From contig NZ_JARZAI010000016.1 in assembly GCF_029893355.1 (NCBI RefSeq), positions 124,001-188,000 on the forward strand: a stretch of DNA of 64,000 bases, written 5' to 3'. Under the pieces are notes generated by a model, which was not told where the DNA came from, ran no database searches, and saw nothing but the letters and a program-made list of their open reading frames with translations. Positions 23,740 to 32,351 of the stretch are shown piece after piece (position 1 is the stretch's first letter; the number at the start of each line of letters is the position of its first letter). This stretch comes from Kitasatospora sp. MAA4. Its GTDB lineage: Bacteria > Actinomycetota > Actinomycetes > Streptomycetales > Streptomycetaceae. The translations under genes were made by a program, and so were the position numbers.

Positions 23740-24387
23740 ATGGCGCACGACTTCCCGCTCTTCGGTGATCCCTCCTCGCAGCCGCACGGCCCCCAGGGCC
23801 CCACTCGCGCTGATGTGCTGAGCGCGGTCGAGGCCCGGCTGGTCAGCACCTTCGGCGAGCCCAGCGGCCGGGCCGCGGTCACCTTCCTCGGCGCCGAGCG
23901 GATCGAGGTGCTGCGGTTCGGACCGGACGGCCAGGACCTGGTCCGGTACGCGACGCTGGGCATGGCCGCCGCGCCGATGGCCGACCCGACGTCCGCCGTC
24001 GTCGACCCGGTGCGCGGCCCTCGCGTCGAGCTGCTGCTCACCGTGCGCGGCGGGCGCGACGACGTGCTCCGCACGCTGGCCACTTTTGCCGCGACTCCGC
24101 AGGTCGAGGGCCTGGTGGTGGCGCCGGGGACGTCGTTGGACCTGGGTGCGCCGCTGTGGGAGGGCGCGCCGTTCACCTCGGTGCTGGCCGCCGAACCCGG
24201 CGGGCTGGTCGAGGACCTGGAGCTGGATGCGCCGGCCGACCCGGTCCGCTTCCTGCCGCTGCTGCCGATGACCCCGAACGAGGCAGCGCACAAGCGCGTC
24301 CAGGGGGCGGGCGCGCTGGAGGAGCGCTGGTTGAAGAACCGGACGGACCTGCGCGACCCGCAGCGCCGCGGTGTCCCGCTGGACTGA
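23740..24387 (+). CDS. suppressor-of-fused (SUFU) domain protein
   Basis: A 215-residue soluble protein whose core resembles bacterial SUFU-like domains: YATLGMAAAPM, VELLLTVRGGRDDVLRTLAT, then LPLLPMTPNEAAHKR with a basic C-terminus. Bacterial SUFU proteins have no settled role; some act as immunity proteins in polymorphic-toxin loci, but no toxin gene is adjacent here. ATG 23740 lacks a ribosome-binding site; TACGCT ends 6 nt upstream. It converges with the marC-like gene, 6 bp apart. Confidence 0.75.
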   Translation: MAHDFPLFGDPSSQPHGPQGPTRADVLSAVEARLVSTFGEPSGRAAVTFLGAERIEVLRFGPDGQDLVRYATLGMAAAPMADPTSAVVDPVRGPRVELLLTVRGGRDDVLRTLATFAATPQVEGLVVAPGTSLDLGAPLWEGAPFTSVLAAEPGGLVEDLELDAPADPVRFLPLLPMTPNEAAHKRVQGAGALEERWLKNRTDLRDPQRRGVPLD

Positions 24388-24393
24388 CCCCGG

Positions 24394-25008
24394 CTACTTG
24401 TAGTTGTGGATGAAGCCGTACACCCCGCTGGCCACCAGCTGCACGGCGATCGCCGAGAGCAGCAGGCCGGACAGCCGGGTGATCAACACCACGCCGCCCT
24501 CCTTGATGATCCGGATGATCACCAGCGAGAACCGCATGGTCAGCCACATCACCACGTGCATGACCACGATCGCCGTCCAGACCGCGAACTCCTGCGCTCC
24601 CGTGTCGGCCTTCTGCACGGCCAGGATGACCGCGACGATCGCGCCCGGCCCGGCCAGCAGCGGCGTGCCGAGCGGCACCAGGGCGACGTTGACGTCCTTG
24701 GTCTGGGTGGGCTCCTCGATCTTGCCGGTGAGCAGGTCCAGCGCGATCAGCAGCAGCAGGATGCCACCGGAGACCTGCAGGGCCGGGATGGAGACGTGCA
24801 GGTAGTCCAGGATCTGCTGGCCGAACAGGCCGAAGGTGGTGATCACGCCGAGTGCCACCGCCGCGGCCTGCCAGGCCATCCGGCGCTGCACCTTGTGGGC
24901 CCGGCCGGAGGTCAGTGCGAGGAAGATCGGGATGGTGCCCGGCGGATCCATGATCACGAACAGCGTGAGGAAGAGCGACCCGAACGTCGTCGCGTCGAAG
25001 AAGCCCAT
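24394..25008 (-). CDS. MarC-family membrane protein
   Basis: A 204-residue protein with six membrane helices and the MarC-family signatures FLTLFVIMDPPGTIPIFLAL and LLAGPGAIVAVI. Members are sometimes called NAAT transporters, but their substrate is unsettled. I chose ATG 25008 (MGFFDATTFG); the open frame begins 39 codons earlier inside the PHP-domain gene and is Arg/Ser-rich noise. It follows the PHP gene by 16 bp on the same strand and is probably co-transcribed with it. Confidence 0.88.
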   Translation of the reverse strand: MGFFDATTFGSLFLTLFVIMDPPGTIPIFLALTSGRAHKVQRRMAWQAAAVALGVITTFGLFGQQILDYLHVSIPALQVSGGILLLLIALDLLTGKIEEPTQTKDVNVALVPLGTPLLAGPGAIVAVILAVQKADTGAQEFAVWTAIVVMHVVMWLTMRFSLVIIRIIKEGGVVLITRLSGLLLSAIAVQLVASGVYGFIHNYK

Positions 25009-25024
25009 GCGTCGAATTGTCCGG

Positions 25025-25909
25025 TTACGACACCTCGGACGCACTCCGGAGCGCGCTGATCGGCCGCATGCCGGTGGCCTGCGCGAGCAGCTGCTCGTAC
25101 ACCGCCGGGTCGGTGGTGTACTCACCCAGGGCGACCGTCTTGCGCGAGCCGTGGTAGTCGCTGGAGCCGGTGGTGAACAGGCCCAACTCCGCTGCCAGAC
25201 CGCGCAGGTGCTTCCTGGTCTCCTCGTCGTGGTCGATGTGGTCGACCTCCAGGCCGCCCAGGCCGGCCGCCGCCAGGTCGGCGATCACCTGGTCGGAGAC
25301 GGTGTGGCCGCGCTTGGACGCCCCCGGGTGGGCGAAGACCGGCACCCCGCCGGCCGCCCGGACCAGCCGGACCGCCTCGGCCGGGTCGGTCTCGTGCTTG
25401 GGCACGTCGGCCCGGCCGCCGTTGGCCAGCCAGTCGGCGGTGAAGGCGTCCGAGACGGTGGCCACCACGCCGGCCTCCATCAGGGCGCTGGCGATGTGCG
25501 GTCGGCCCACCGAACCCCCGCCCGCGATCCGCTGCACCTGCTCCCAGCTGATCGGCGCGCCGAGCGCCCGGCAGCGCTCCACCACGGCCCGGCCGCGCCG
25601 GAACCGGTCGGTGCGCACCAGCTCGCGCTCGCCGGCGAAGGCCGGCTCGGCCGGGTCGAAGAGGTAGGCCAGCAGGTGCATGCTGATGCCCTCCACCCGG
25701 CAGGACAGTTCGGCGCCGGGCAGCAGGGTGAGCGAGGTGCCCTCGGGCAGCGCGCGGACGGCCGCCGCGGCCTCGGCGTGGCCGGAGACGGTGTCGTGGT
25801 CGGTCAGCGCGACGACGTCGAGCCCGGCCGCCACCGCGGCCGCCACCAGCTCGGCCGGGCTGTCGGTACCGTCGGAGGCGTTGCTGTGGGCGTGCAGGTC
25901 GATGCGCAC
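25025..25909 (-). CDS. PHP-domain phosphoesterase
   Basis: A 294-residue protein with the four PHP metal motifs: DLHAHSNASDG near the start, ALTDHDTVSG, GAELSC, and the C-terminal GSDYHG. These ligate two to three metals. Similar stand-alone PHP proteins are 3',5'-nucleotide or histidinol-phosphatase-like enzymes (RnaseAM/TrpH type, which acts on oligoribonucleotides and pAp). The start is GTG 25909, with AGGAG 9 nt upstream. It probably forms an operon with the following marC-like gene. Confidence 0.88.
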   Translation of the reverse strand: MRIDLHAHSNASDGTDSPAELVAAAVAAGLDVVALTDHDTVSGHAEAAAAVRALPEGTSLTLLPGAELSCRVEGISMHLLAYLFDPAEPAFAGERELVRTDRFRRGRAVVERCRALGAPISWEQVQRIAGGGSVGRPHIASALMEAGVVATVSDAFTADWLANGGRADVPKHETDPAEAVRLVRAAGGVPVFAHPGASKRGHTVSDQVIADLAAAGLGGLEVDHIDHDEETRKHLRGLAAELGLFTTGSSDYHGSRKTVALGEYTTDPAVYEQLLAQATGMRPISALRSASEVS

Positions 25910-25961
25910 GGTGCTGGGCTCCTGGGCTCCTGGGCGGGCGTCGGGCAGGAGCCCAGGATAG

Positions 25962-26600
25962 TCAGCCCAGCAGCCGCGGCGAGAGGGCGCCGCAGGGCAG
26001 CAGCTCCAGCTCGGCGCCGGCGTCCCGCAGGTCGGTGAGGACCAGCTCGTCGTACATCAGCAGTGCGGACTGCTCGGGCCAGGCGATCGCCCACAGCCAC
26101 AGGCCCAACGCCTCGCCGACGAAGACCGCACGGTCGTCCGGGGCGCTGGCGACATGCCACATCGGGGTCGGCCGACCGGCGGCCAGCAGCTTGGTGTCGG
26201 CGGGCTTGTGCAGCGAGATCGACTCACCGGGGTCGGGCCCGGGCAGGCCCGCGTACCGCGCGCCAAGGCCGACGCCGAGTTCCTCGGCGACCAGGATCAG
26301 CTCTCCGAAGCCACCCAGCGGGGCCGGCCCGGAACAGGCTACCGCGGTGGCGCGGGCGCCCGAGACGTCATCGCCCACGTGGGCGATTCCGGTGTAGAGC
26401 CAGCTGACCGGCAGCGGCCAGGGCAGCCAGACCGGCACCTGGGAGCGCGCCACCGCGACCGTCAGCGCCTCGACACTCGGCGGCAGTACCGGCTGCATCG
26501 GGTGGACGGCGCCATGCCGATCGCATTGCCAGGTGTCGGAGAAGAGACCGGGGGCACGCACCCGACCGGCGCACCTCGGACAACTTGGCTCGCCCCTCAT
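25962..26600 (-). CDS. conserved actinomycete protein with an N-terminal zinc ribbon (DUF6758-like)
   Basis: A 212-residue protein. A CPRC pair and a later Cys/His (WQCDRHG) near the N-terminus form a small zinc-ribbon-like knot; the rest is a Trp/Leu-rich domain (VPVWLPWPLPVSWLYTG, then CSGPAPLGGFGELILVAEE) that I know only as a conserved streptomycete family of unknown role. ATG 26600 begins MRGEPSCPRC; an in-frame TTG three codons upstream (26609) lies closer to a GGGAGGAG site and may be the true start. Confidence 0.78.
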   Translation of the reverse strand: MRGEPSCPRCAGRVRAPGLFSDTWQCDRHGAVHPMQPVLPPSVEALTVAVARSQVPVWLPWPLPVSWLYTGIAHVGDDVSGARATAVACSGPAPLGGFGELILVAEELGVGLGARYAGLPGPDPGESISLHKPADTKLLAAGRPTPMWHVASAPDDRAVFVGEALGLWLWAIAWPEQSALLMYDELVLTDLRDAGAELELLPCGALSPRLLG

Positions 26601-26849
26601 AGCCGACAACGCTCCTCCCTCTGGAGCGCCGCGTCAAGGACGATCACCCGTTCGGAGTGCGTCGGGTGCCGCCGGCAGAGCCGGGCGGCGGCGGTGGCCC
26701 CGGCTAGGGGATGTCCCGCTCAGGTCTGCGGCAAACGTCGGCGGGGGCGCGCCGGACATGCTGACGCCCCGTCGCCGAGAAGTCGGTGACAGGGCGTCAG
26801 TCGCCGTCGCGGGCGTCGCGGCGGCCGGGGTGCGCGGCCCGGCGGGCCG

Positions 26850-26996
26850 TCAGGCGATCGGACACGGGCGGATGTAGAGGCGCTCGCCGGTGCGGGCGGC
26901 GGCCTCCACGAGTGCGCGGACGGTCTCCGCGTCGGCGATCAGCGGGTCGGTGGCGGGGTCCTGGTGGTGGTCAAGTCGCTGGATCTCGAAACGCAT
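26850..26996 (-). CDS. small conserved-looking protein, 48 residues
   Basis: A 48-residue protein (begins MRFEIQRLDHHQDPATDP, ends RLYIRPCPIA) with a short beta strand, an acidic turn and an amphipathic helix. ATG 26996 has GGGAG at 7 nt spacing; the upstream extension of the frame is low-complexity. Proteins of this size with an RLY/VYIRP end occur repeatedly in Kitasatospora/Streptomyces genomes as I recall, but no function is known. Confidence 0.6.
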   Translation of the reverse strand: MRFEIQRLDHHQDPATDPLIADAETVRALVEAAARTGERLYIRPCPIA

Positions 26997-27334
26997 GGGC
27001 GTCTCCCTTTCTGTCCTCAGGCGCTGCTGAGGCTGCGGGGTGCTGCTCGTCTGTACCGGTCCCGGTACGTCTGTCTGTGTCACGGTTCCCCCCCTGCGGC
27101 CGAGGCGCGGGGCCGCAGGGGCCCTCGATCACCAGCGTGGCGCCGGGCTGATTCCCTGCGGTTGCCCGCCCGTGAAGTCCAGGTTTCCGTTTTCGGCGCT
27201 CTCGGGGTTGAACCGCGCTCGTGGGGTCGTTCATTCCCGGTCTGAATCAAATATTACCCGAGCTAACGATTTTTTGCCGGTGCGTGTCCACATGATGGCC
27301 AGGCGTTGTCCAGGTGCCGTCGGGGTCGAGCGGG
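26997..27334. other. 338-bp intergenic region with an AT-rich island
   Basis: Between 27236 and 27280 there is an unusually AT-rich stretch, including a run of six T and, on the minus strand, TAATAT, which could be the -10 of a promoter for the 48-residue gene, with a leader of about 240 nt. No clear -35 and no RNA gene were recognised. Confidence 0.4.
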
Positions 27335-28213
27335 TCAGCCGAGCGCCACCGAGGACCAGAACTCCGTGAGGGCGGCAGCCGTCGCGGCGGGCTCCTCGGC
27401 GTTGGGGGAGTGCCCGGCGCCGTCCACCGCCAGGTAGCGGGCGCCCAGCCGCTGGGCAGTGGCGGCCTGTTCCTCGACCGGCCAGGCGTAGTCCCGCACG
27501 CCGGAGACGGCGAGGATCGGCAGGCTGGCCGCGGCCAGCTGCTCGGTCCGGTCGGGCTCACCGAGCAGCCGCTCGCCCATCGCGATCAGCGCCACGGGGA
27601 CGTTGGCCAGCCAGCGCCGGTGCAGGAAGTCGGCGATCTCGGGTGCCAGCGCCTCGGCCGGGTCCTCGCTCTCGGCCGCCATGGCCTGCATGACCTCCCA
27701 GATGGACTGCAGGTCCATCGAGCCCAGGGCGTCCATCAGCAGCTTCGTCTTGGCGGCCTCGGCGGGATCGATCGGGCCGGGCCCGCTGGAGAGCAGCGTG
27801 AGCGAGGCCCAGGGCAGCACGGGCCCGGCGGCCAGCACCGCCTCACGGGCCACCAAACCCCCGAACGAGTGCCCCAGCAGGTGGACGGGGGTGCCGTCGC
27901 CGCCCAGCGTCCGGGTGAGTTCCAGGACGTCCCGGCCGAGCTCGGGCAGCGCGTACGCGGCGGGGTCCGCCGGGCCGCCGCTCTCGTACTGGCCGCGCTG
28001 GTCCACCGCGACCACCCGGTACCCGGCGGCGGCCAGCGGCTCCAGCAGGGCGACGAAGTCCTCCTTGCTGCCGGTGAACCCGGGCACCAGCAGCGCGGTG
28101 CCGCGGGCCGGCCCGGCCGGCTCGGCGACCAGCGCGGCGAAGTCGCCGCGCGCGGTGTGCAGCCGCTCGGCGCGGGCACAGCCGGGGAGGGTCAGGAAGC
28201 GGGGCGTGCTCAT
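27335..28213 (-). CDS. alpha/beta hydrolase
   Basis: A 292-residue alpha/beta hydrolase. The nucleophile elbow is GHSFGG (Ser about 118), the acid is in SGVRDYAWPV and the catalytic His in GAGHSPNAEE. The oxyanion region is LLVPGFTGSKEDF. There is no signal peptide, so it is cytoplasmic. It is monocistronic, ATG 28213 with GGAGG upstream. The natural substrate cannot be predicted. Confidence 0.9.
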   Translation of the reverse strand: MSTPRFLTLPGCARAERLHTARGDFAALVAEPAGPARGTALLVPGFTGSKEDFVALLEPLAAAGYRVVAVDQRGQYESGGPADPAAYALPELGRDVLELTRTLGGDGTPVHLLGHSFGGLVAREAVLAAGPVLPWASLTLLSSGPGPIDPAEAAKTKLLMDALGSMDLQSIWEVMQAMAAESEDPAEALAPEIADFLHRRWLANVPVALIAMGERLLGEPDRTEQLAAASLPILAVSGVRDYAWPVEEQAATAQRLGARYLAVDGAGHSPNAEEPAATAAALTEFWSSVALG

Positions 28214-28281
28214 CGGGGGAACTCCTCCGGGGGTGCTGGGACGTGATCGATTCCGAGCCTAGGGCGTGGCAGAGGTGAAAC

Positions 28282-28327
28282 GCCCGAGGGCCGGCGCGAC
28301 GCTGGTGCGTCGGACCGGCCCTCGGGC
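28282..28327 (-). terminator. terminator of the DEAD-box helicase gene
   Basis: A 13-bp stem (28282-28294 with 28315-28327) with an inner 6-bp stem CGACGC/GCGTCG, starting 17 nt after the helicase stop. Confidence 0.85.
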
Positions 28328-28344
28328 TGCTGGCTGGCTGATCG

Positions 28345-30705
28345 TCAGCCGACCGCGGGGGCCTCCTCGGCCGTGGCGGCCGGGCGGCGGGCGCGGGTGC
28401 GGCGGCGCGGGGCCTCGGCACCGTCGGCCTCGGCGGCGGGCGCCTCGGCGGGCGTCTCGACCGGGGCCTTGGCGGCGGTCTTCTTGGCGGCGGTCTTGCG
28501 GACCCGCGGCGCCTTGGCGACCGGCGCCTCCTCGACCACGGCCGGTGCCTCGGTCGGCGCCTCGGTGGCGACGGCGGCGGCAGCAGCCTTCTTGGTGGTG
28601 CGCTTGGCAGCGGCCTTGCGCGGAGCCTTGACCGGTGCCTCCTCGGCGGCCGGCTCGACTGCGACCGGTGCCTCGGCGGGCGTCTCGACCGGAGCCTTGG
28701 CGGCGGCCTTCTTGGTGGTGCGCTTGGCAGCCGTCTTGCGCGGCGCCTTGGCGACCGGCGCCTCCTCGACGGGTGCGACGACCTCGACCACCGGTGCGAC
28801 CGGCGCGACGACCGGAGCCGGCGCGACGACCTCGACGGCCGGAGCCTCGGTCACCGGGACGTAGGCGGCCGTGATGTCCGGGATCTTCCGGGGCGCGCGC
28901 TGGACGGGCTTGCGCTGCGTGGTCACCGGGCCGTCCGAGACCGGCTTCGTCGCCTGGGCCGGCACGACGGCGACCGTCGGCAGCTCGGCGGCGACCGGTG
29001 CGGCAGCCTGGGCCACCGCCGGAGCGGCGCTCTCGACCGGGCTCGCCACGACCGCGGCGCCTTCGCCACCCGCACCGCCGCTGCGCGGCCGACGACGGCG
29101 ACGGCGCGGTGCGCCCTCGCCCTCGCCGCTCGGTGCGGCGTCGGCCGGTGCGCCGGTGGGCGCGACCGTCTGGGCGACCGCCGGAGCGTCCGCCCCGGCC
29201 GAGCCCCCGCGGGTGCGGCGACGCGCCCGCGGCTCGCGCGGCGCACGCTCCTCCGCGACCGCCTCGACGGCCTCGCCGGCCGGAGCGCCGCGCCGGCCGG
29301 CGGGACGCTCGGCCCCGGCCCGTCCGCCGCGCGCACGGTCTGCGCCGCGCTCGCCGCCCCGCTCGGCACCCCGGCCGCCGGAGCGCGAACCGCGTCCGCC
29401 GGTCTCGCCGAGGTCCTCGACCGCCTCGGCGCCCAGGCCGGCCCGGGTGCGCTCGGAGCGCGGCAGCACGCCGGTCGTCCCGGGCGCGATGTTCAGCAGC
29501 TCGTACAGGTGCGCGGAGGTCGAGTAGGTCTCCTCCGGCTCGCCGAAGCCGAGCTCCAGCGCCTTGTTGATCAGCGCCCAGCGCGGGATGTCGTCCCAGT
29601 CCACCAGCGTCACGGCGGTGCCGGACGCGCCGGCCCGGCCGGTGCGGCCGATCCGGTGGAGGTAGGTCTTCTCGTCCTCGGGGCACTGGTAGTTCATGAC
29701 GTGCGTGACGCCCTCGACGTCGATGCCGCGGGCCGCGACGTCGGTGCAGACCAGCACGTCGACCTTGCCGGCGCGGAACGCCCGCAGCGCCTGCTCGCGG
29801 GCGCCCTGGCCGAGGTCGCCGTGCACCGCGCCGGCCGCGAAGCCGCGCTGGGTGAGCTGGTCGGCGACGTCGGCGGCGGTGCGCTTGGTGCGGCAGAAGA
29901 TCATCGCCAGGCCGCGGCCCTCGGACTGCAGGATCCGCGAGACCATCTCGACCTTGTCGAGCGAGTGCGCGCGGAAGATGTGCTGCTTGACCGAGGCGAC
30001 GGTGTGGCCGGTGTCGTCCGGTGCGGCGGCCCGGATGTGGGTCGGCTGGCTCATGTAGCGGCGGGCGAGGCTGATCACCTGGCCCGGCATGGTGGCCGAG
30101 AAGAGCAGGGTCTGCCGCTTGGCGGGCAGCATGGTGAGGATCTTCTCGACGTCGGGCAGGAAGCCAAGGTCGAGCATCTCGTCGGCCTCGTCGAGCACCA
30201 GGGCCTTGACCCGCGACAGGTCGAGCTTCTTCTGCCCGGCCAGGTCGAGCAGGCGGCCGGGGGTGCCGACGACGATGTCGACGCCCTTCTTCAGCGCCTC
30301 GACCTGCGGCTCGTAGGCCCGGCCGCCGTAGATGGCCAGTACCCGTACGTCGCGGACCTTGCCGGCGGTCTGCAGGTCGTTGGTGACCTGGGTGCAGAGC
30401 TCGCGGGTGGGGACGACGATCAGGGCCTGCGGGCTCTCGCAGAGCTGCGCCTCGGTGGCCCGGCCGGCGTCGATGTCGGCGCGCACGACGACCCGCTCGA
30501 TCAGCGGGAGGCCGAAGCCGAGGGTCTTGCCGGTGCCGGTCTTCGCCTGGCCGATGACGTCGTGCCCGGTCATCGCGACCGGGAGGGTCATCTCCTGGAT
30601 CGGGAACGGGTGGATGATGCCGACCGCTTCCAGCGCCTCGGCGGTCTCCGGGAGGATCCCGAGTTCGCGGAAGGTGGTCTTCGTCGGTTCAGTCGTGGTG
30701 GACAG
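28345..30705 (-). CDS. DEAD-box RNA helicase with a repetitive basic tail
   Basis: A 786-residue helicase. The core (about 10-390) has the Q motif, AKTGTGKT (Walker A), PTRELC, GGRAYEPQ, TPGRLLDL, VLDEADEMLD, LFSATMP, FCRTKRTA, TDVAARGIDV and HRIGRTGRAG. A Gly/Arg-rich RGG segment (about 430-470) is followed by an Ala/Pro/Glu-rich tail with AAKRTTKKAAAK repeats like histone H1. The N-terminus equals that of orthologues (STTTEPTKTTFRELG) but the initiation codon is CTG at 30705, with AGAGG 7 nt upstream; no ATG or GTG exists in frame nearby. It likely remodels RNA in ribosome assembly or decay. Mycobacterial RhlE (Rv3211) occupies the matching position. Confidence 0.92.
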   Translation of the reverse strand: MSTTTEPTKTTFRELGILPETAEALEAVGIIHPFPIQEMTLPVAMTGHDVIGQAKTGTGKTLGFGLPLIERVVVRADIDAGRATEAQLCESPQALIVVPTRELCTQVTNDLQTAGKVRDVRVLAIYGGRAYEPQVEALKKGVDIVVGTPGRLLDLAGQKKLDLSRVKALVLDEADEMLDLGFLPDVEKILTMLPAKRQTLLFSATMPGQVISLARRYMSQPTHIRAAAPDDTGHTVASVKQHIFRAHSLDKVEMVSRILQSEGRGLAMIFCRTKRTAADVADQLTQRGFAAGAVHGDLGQGAREQALRAFRAGKVDVLVCTDVAARGIDVEGVTHVMNYQCPEDEKTYLHRIGRTGRAGASGTAVTLVDWDDIPRWALINKALELGFGEPEETYSTSAHLYELLNIAPGTTGVLPRSERTRAGLGAEAVEDLGETGGRGSRSGGRGAERGGERGADRARGGRAGAERPAGRRGAPAGEAVEAVAEERAPREPRARRRTRGGSAGADAPAVAQTVAPTGAPADAAPSGEGEGAPRRRRRRPRSGGAGGEGAAVVASPVESAAPAVAQAAAPVAAELPTVAVVPAQATKPVSDGPVTTQRKPVQRAPRKIPDITAAYVPVTEAPAVEVVAPAPVVAPVAPVVEVVAPVEEAPVAKAPRKTAAKRTTKKAAAKAPVETPAEAPVAVEPAAEEAPVKAPRKAAAKRTTKKAAAAAVATEAPTEAPAVVEEAPVAKAPRVRKTAAKKTAAKAPVETPAEAPAAEADGAEAPRRRTRARRPAATAEEAPAVG
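28442..28754. repeat. imperfect direct repeats inside the helicase tail
   Basis: A unit of about 46 bp occurs at 28442-28487 and 28670-28715, and a second unit of about 49 bp at 28586-28634 and 28706-28754 (period 120). They encode the Lys/Ala repeats of the helicase C-terminus and could recombine to change its length. Confidence 0.8.
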
Positions 30706-31226
30706 GGTGCTGCCTCTTCCATGTGGGCGGGCCGAGAGCGAGAGGACGGGCGGGCAGCCTCGCGGCCGCGCCCGGGCCGGATCGGCCCTGTCGACAGCTG
30801 CGTGGTCGTGCACGACCGCGCCGGTCCCTGCGGCGTCCGGGAGGGCCGGCCCGGATGGGCGGCGTCGTCCCGTGGCGTGGGGGAGATGTCCCGTGAGGGG
30901 TTCGGCGCGGGACCGGCGCCGTGCGGCGCGGTCCGCGGCGGCCCTCGCTCGGCCACTGATGCGGTGCCTGGCTTGAGGTCCAAGCCAAGGTCGGAGCCGA
31001 TCGGGTCTCCGACCGGGCATCCGCGTACTGAGCGCCTGTGTTTCGCGCCGGAATCGTCCGGACGAACCGAACCCGCGCGGTCTGCGAACCGTGCGGGCAC
31101 TACGGGCCTCTGTACCACTGTACAGTCAGCCGACCACTCGAACACGTGACGCGTGTGACTCCGTCCCCGGGCCCGCTGCGGCTCGGGTCCGCCGGGCTGC
31201 GGCGACGCGGTCTAGAGTGACGGTCC
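30706..31226. other. 521-bp divergent region between the helicase and ferritin-like genes
   Basis: No convincing gene. It holds the leaders and promoters of two divergent genes, the 16-bp inverted repeat at 31110-31125, and a TAGAGT -10 hexamer (31213-31218) for the gene at 31227. An ATG at 30721 opens a 44-codon overlapping frame ahead of the helicase CTG, which looks like noise. Confidence 0.5.
31110..31125. promoter_or_regulatory. operator-like inverted repeat
   Basis: CTGTAC and GTACAG form perfect 6-bp arms around 4 nt, and TACAGT hexamers on each strand fall within or next to it, so a regulator bound here could block both divergent promoters. Confidence 0.45.
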
Positions 31227-31958
31227 ATGGAGACTCATGGCGACGCCGGCGAGGTCGAAGCGATCGGCTCGATCGGCGACTGGACGACCTGCTCGGCCGA
31301 CCCGGACTACCGGGCCGCGGTGCTGGACCTGCTCGGAGCCCTCGCGTACGGCGAGCTCAGCGCGTTCGAGCGGCTCGCCGACGACGCCAAGTTCGCGCCG
31401 GGCCTGGCCGACAAGGCCGCGCTGGCCCGGATGGCCTCCGCCGAGTTCCAGCACTACCAGCTGCTGCACGACCGGCTGGCCGAGATCGGCGCCGACCCGA
31501 CCGAGTCGATGACCCCGTTCGTCGAGCCGCTGGAGTTCTTCCACCGGATGACCGCGCCGTCCGACTGGCTGGAGGGCCTGGTCAAGGCGTACGTCGGTGA
31601 CTCGATCGCCACGGACTTCTACCGCGAGGTGGCGGTCCGGCTCGACGACGACACCCGGGACCTGGTGCTGCGTGTGATGAGCGACACCGGCCACGCGCAG
31701 TTCGCGGTGGACAAGGTGCGCCAGGCGATCGAGGAGAACCCGCGGGTGGGCGGGCGGCTCGCGCTCTGGGGGCGGCGTCTGATGGGCGAGGCGCTCAGCC
31801 AGGCCCAGCGGGTGGTCGCCGAGCGCGACGCGCTGTCCAACCTGCTGGTCGGCGGCGCCGAGGTGCGCGGCTTCGACCTGGTCGAGGTCGGCAAGATGTT
31901 CAACCGGATCACCGAGGCGCACACCCGGCGGATGGCCGCGCTCGGTCTGGCCTCCTGA
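31227..31958 (+). CDS. ferritin-like protein, MiaE-related
   Basis: A 243-residue all-helical protein with ferritin-type diiron motifs: a Glu in AYGELSAFERL, the ExxH pair in ASAEFQHYQLLH, an acidic residue in GDSIATDFY, and a final Asp/Glu-x-x-His in DTGHAQFAV. It belongs to the MiaE-like group (tRNA 2-methylthio-isopentenyl-adenosine hydroxylase relatives), whose actinobacterial role is untested. ATG 31227 has no ribosome-binding site; TAGAGT ends 8 nt upstream. Mycobacteria carry a similar gene beside rhlE. Confidence 0.83.
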   Translation: METHGDAGEVEAIGSIGDWTTCSADPDYRAAVLDLLGALAYGELSAFERLADDAKFAPGLADKAALARMASAEFQHYQLLHDRLAEIGADPTESMTPFVEPLEFFHRMTAPSDWLEGLVKAYVGDSIATDFYREVAVRLDDDTRDLVLRVMSDTGHAQFAVDKVRQAIEENPRVGGRLALWGRRLMGEALSQAQRVVAERDALSNLLVGGAEVRGFDLVEVGKMFNRITEAHTRRMAALGLAS

Positions 31959-31968
31959 GCGACCGGCG

Positions 31969-32265
31969 TCAGGCGGACCGGTGGCGGCGGCGATGGCTGC
32001 CGTGCCGGGCCGCGGCCAGGTCCGGCCGGGCCAGCACCGAGGTGATCAGCCCGGTGCACAGGATGGTCAGCCCCACGCAGACAGCCGGCGTCACGGTGTT
32101 CAGCGCGTACCGCGTGATCAGGCCGCTGAGCTGGGCGGACACCAGCGCCGTGCCGATGGTCAGGCCGCGCGCCATCGGGAAGTACTCGGGCAGCACCGTG
32201 AGCGCGCCGTAGCCGACGAGCAGGCCGATCAACGCGAAGACGATCGCTGCGACGGGCAAAGGCAC
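31969..32265 (-). CDS. small integral membrane protein
   Basis: A 98-residue protein with three predicted membrane helices (AAIVFALIGLLVGYGALTVL; LTIGTALVSAQLSGLI; VCVGLTILCTGLITSV) and a basic His/Arg tail. GTG 32265 has GGGAGG 6 nt upstream; the longer frame upstream is Ser/Arg-rich and unlikely. The function is unknown. It converges with the ferritin-like gene, 10 bp apart. Confidence 0.72.
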   Translation of the reverse strand: MPLPVAAIVFALIGLLVGYGALTVLPEYFPMARGLTIGTALVSAQLSGLITRYALNTVTPAVCVGLTILCTGLITSVLARPDLAAARHGSHRRRHRSA

Positions 32266-32351
32266 GGCCGGCCTCCCGGGGTGGGTCCACGCGTGATCCG
32301 CTGTGGCAGCTGCATACCCGCAGGGCTGCGGCTCTACGCCTGGACACGGCG

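Noticed and set aside
30588..30721. ATG 30721 as the true helicase start through a frameshift
   Set aside because: The peptide from that ATG does not match the family N-terminus, while the CTG frame matches from its second residue, so a changed start codon is simpler than an indel.
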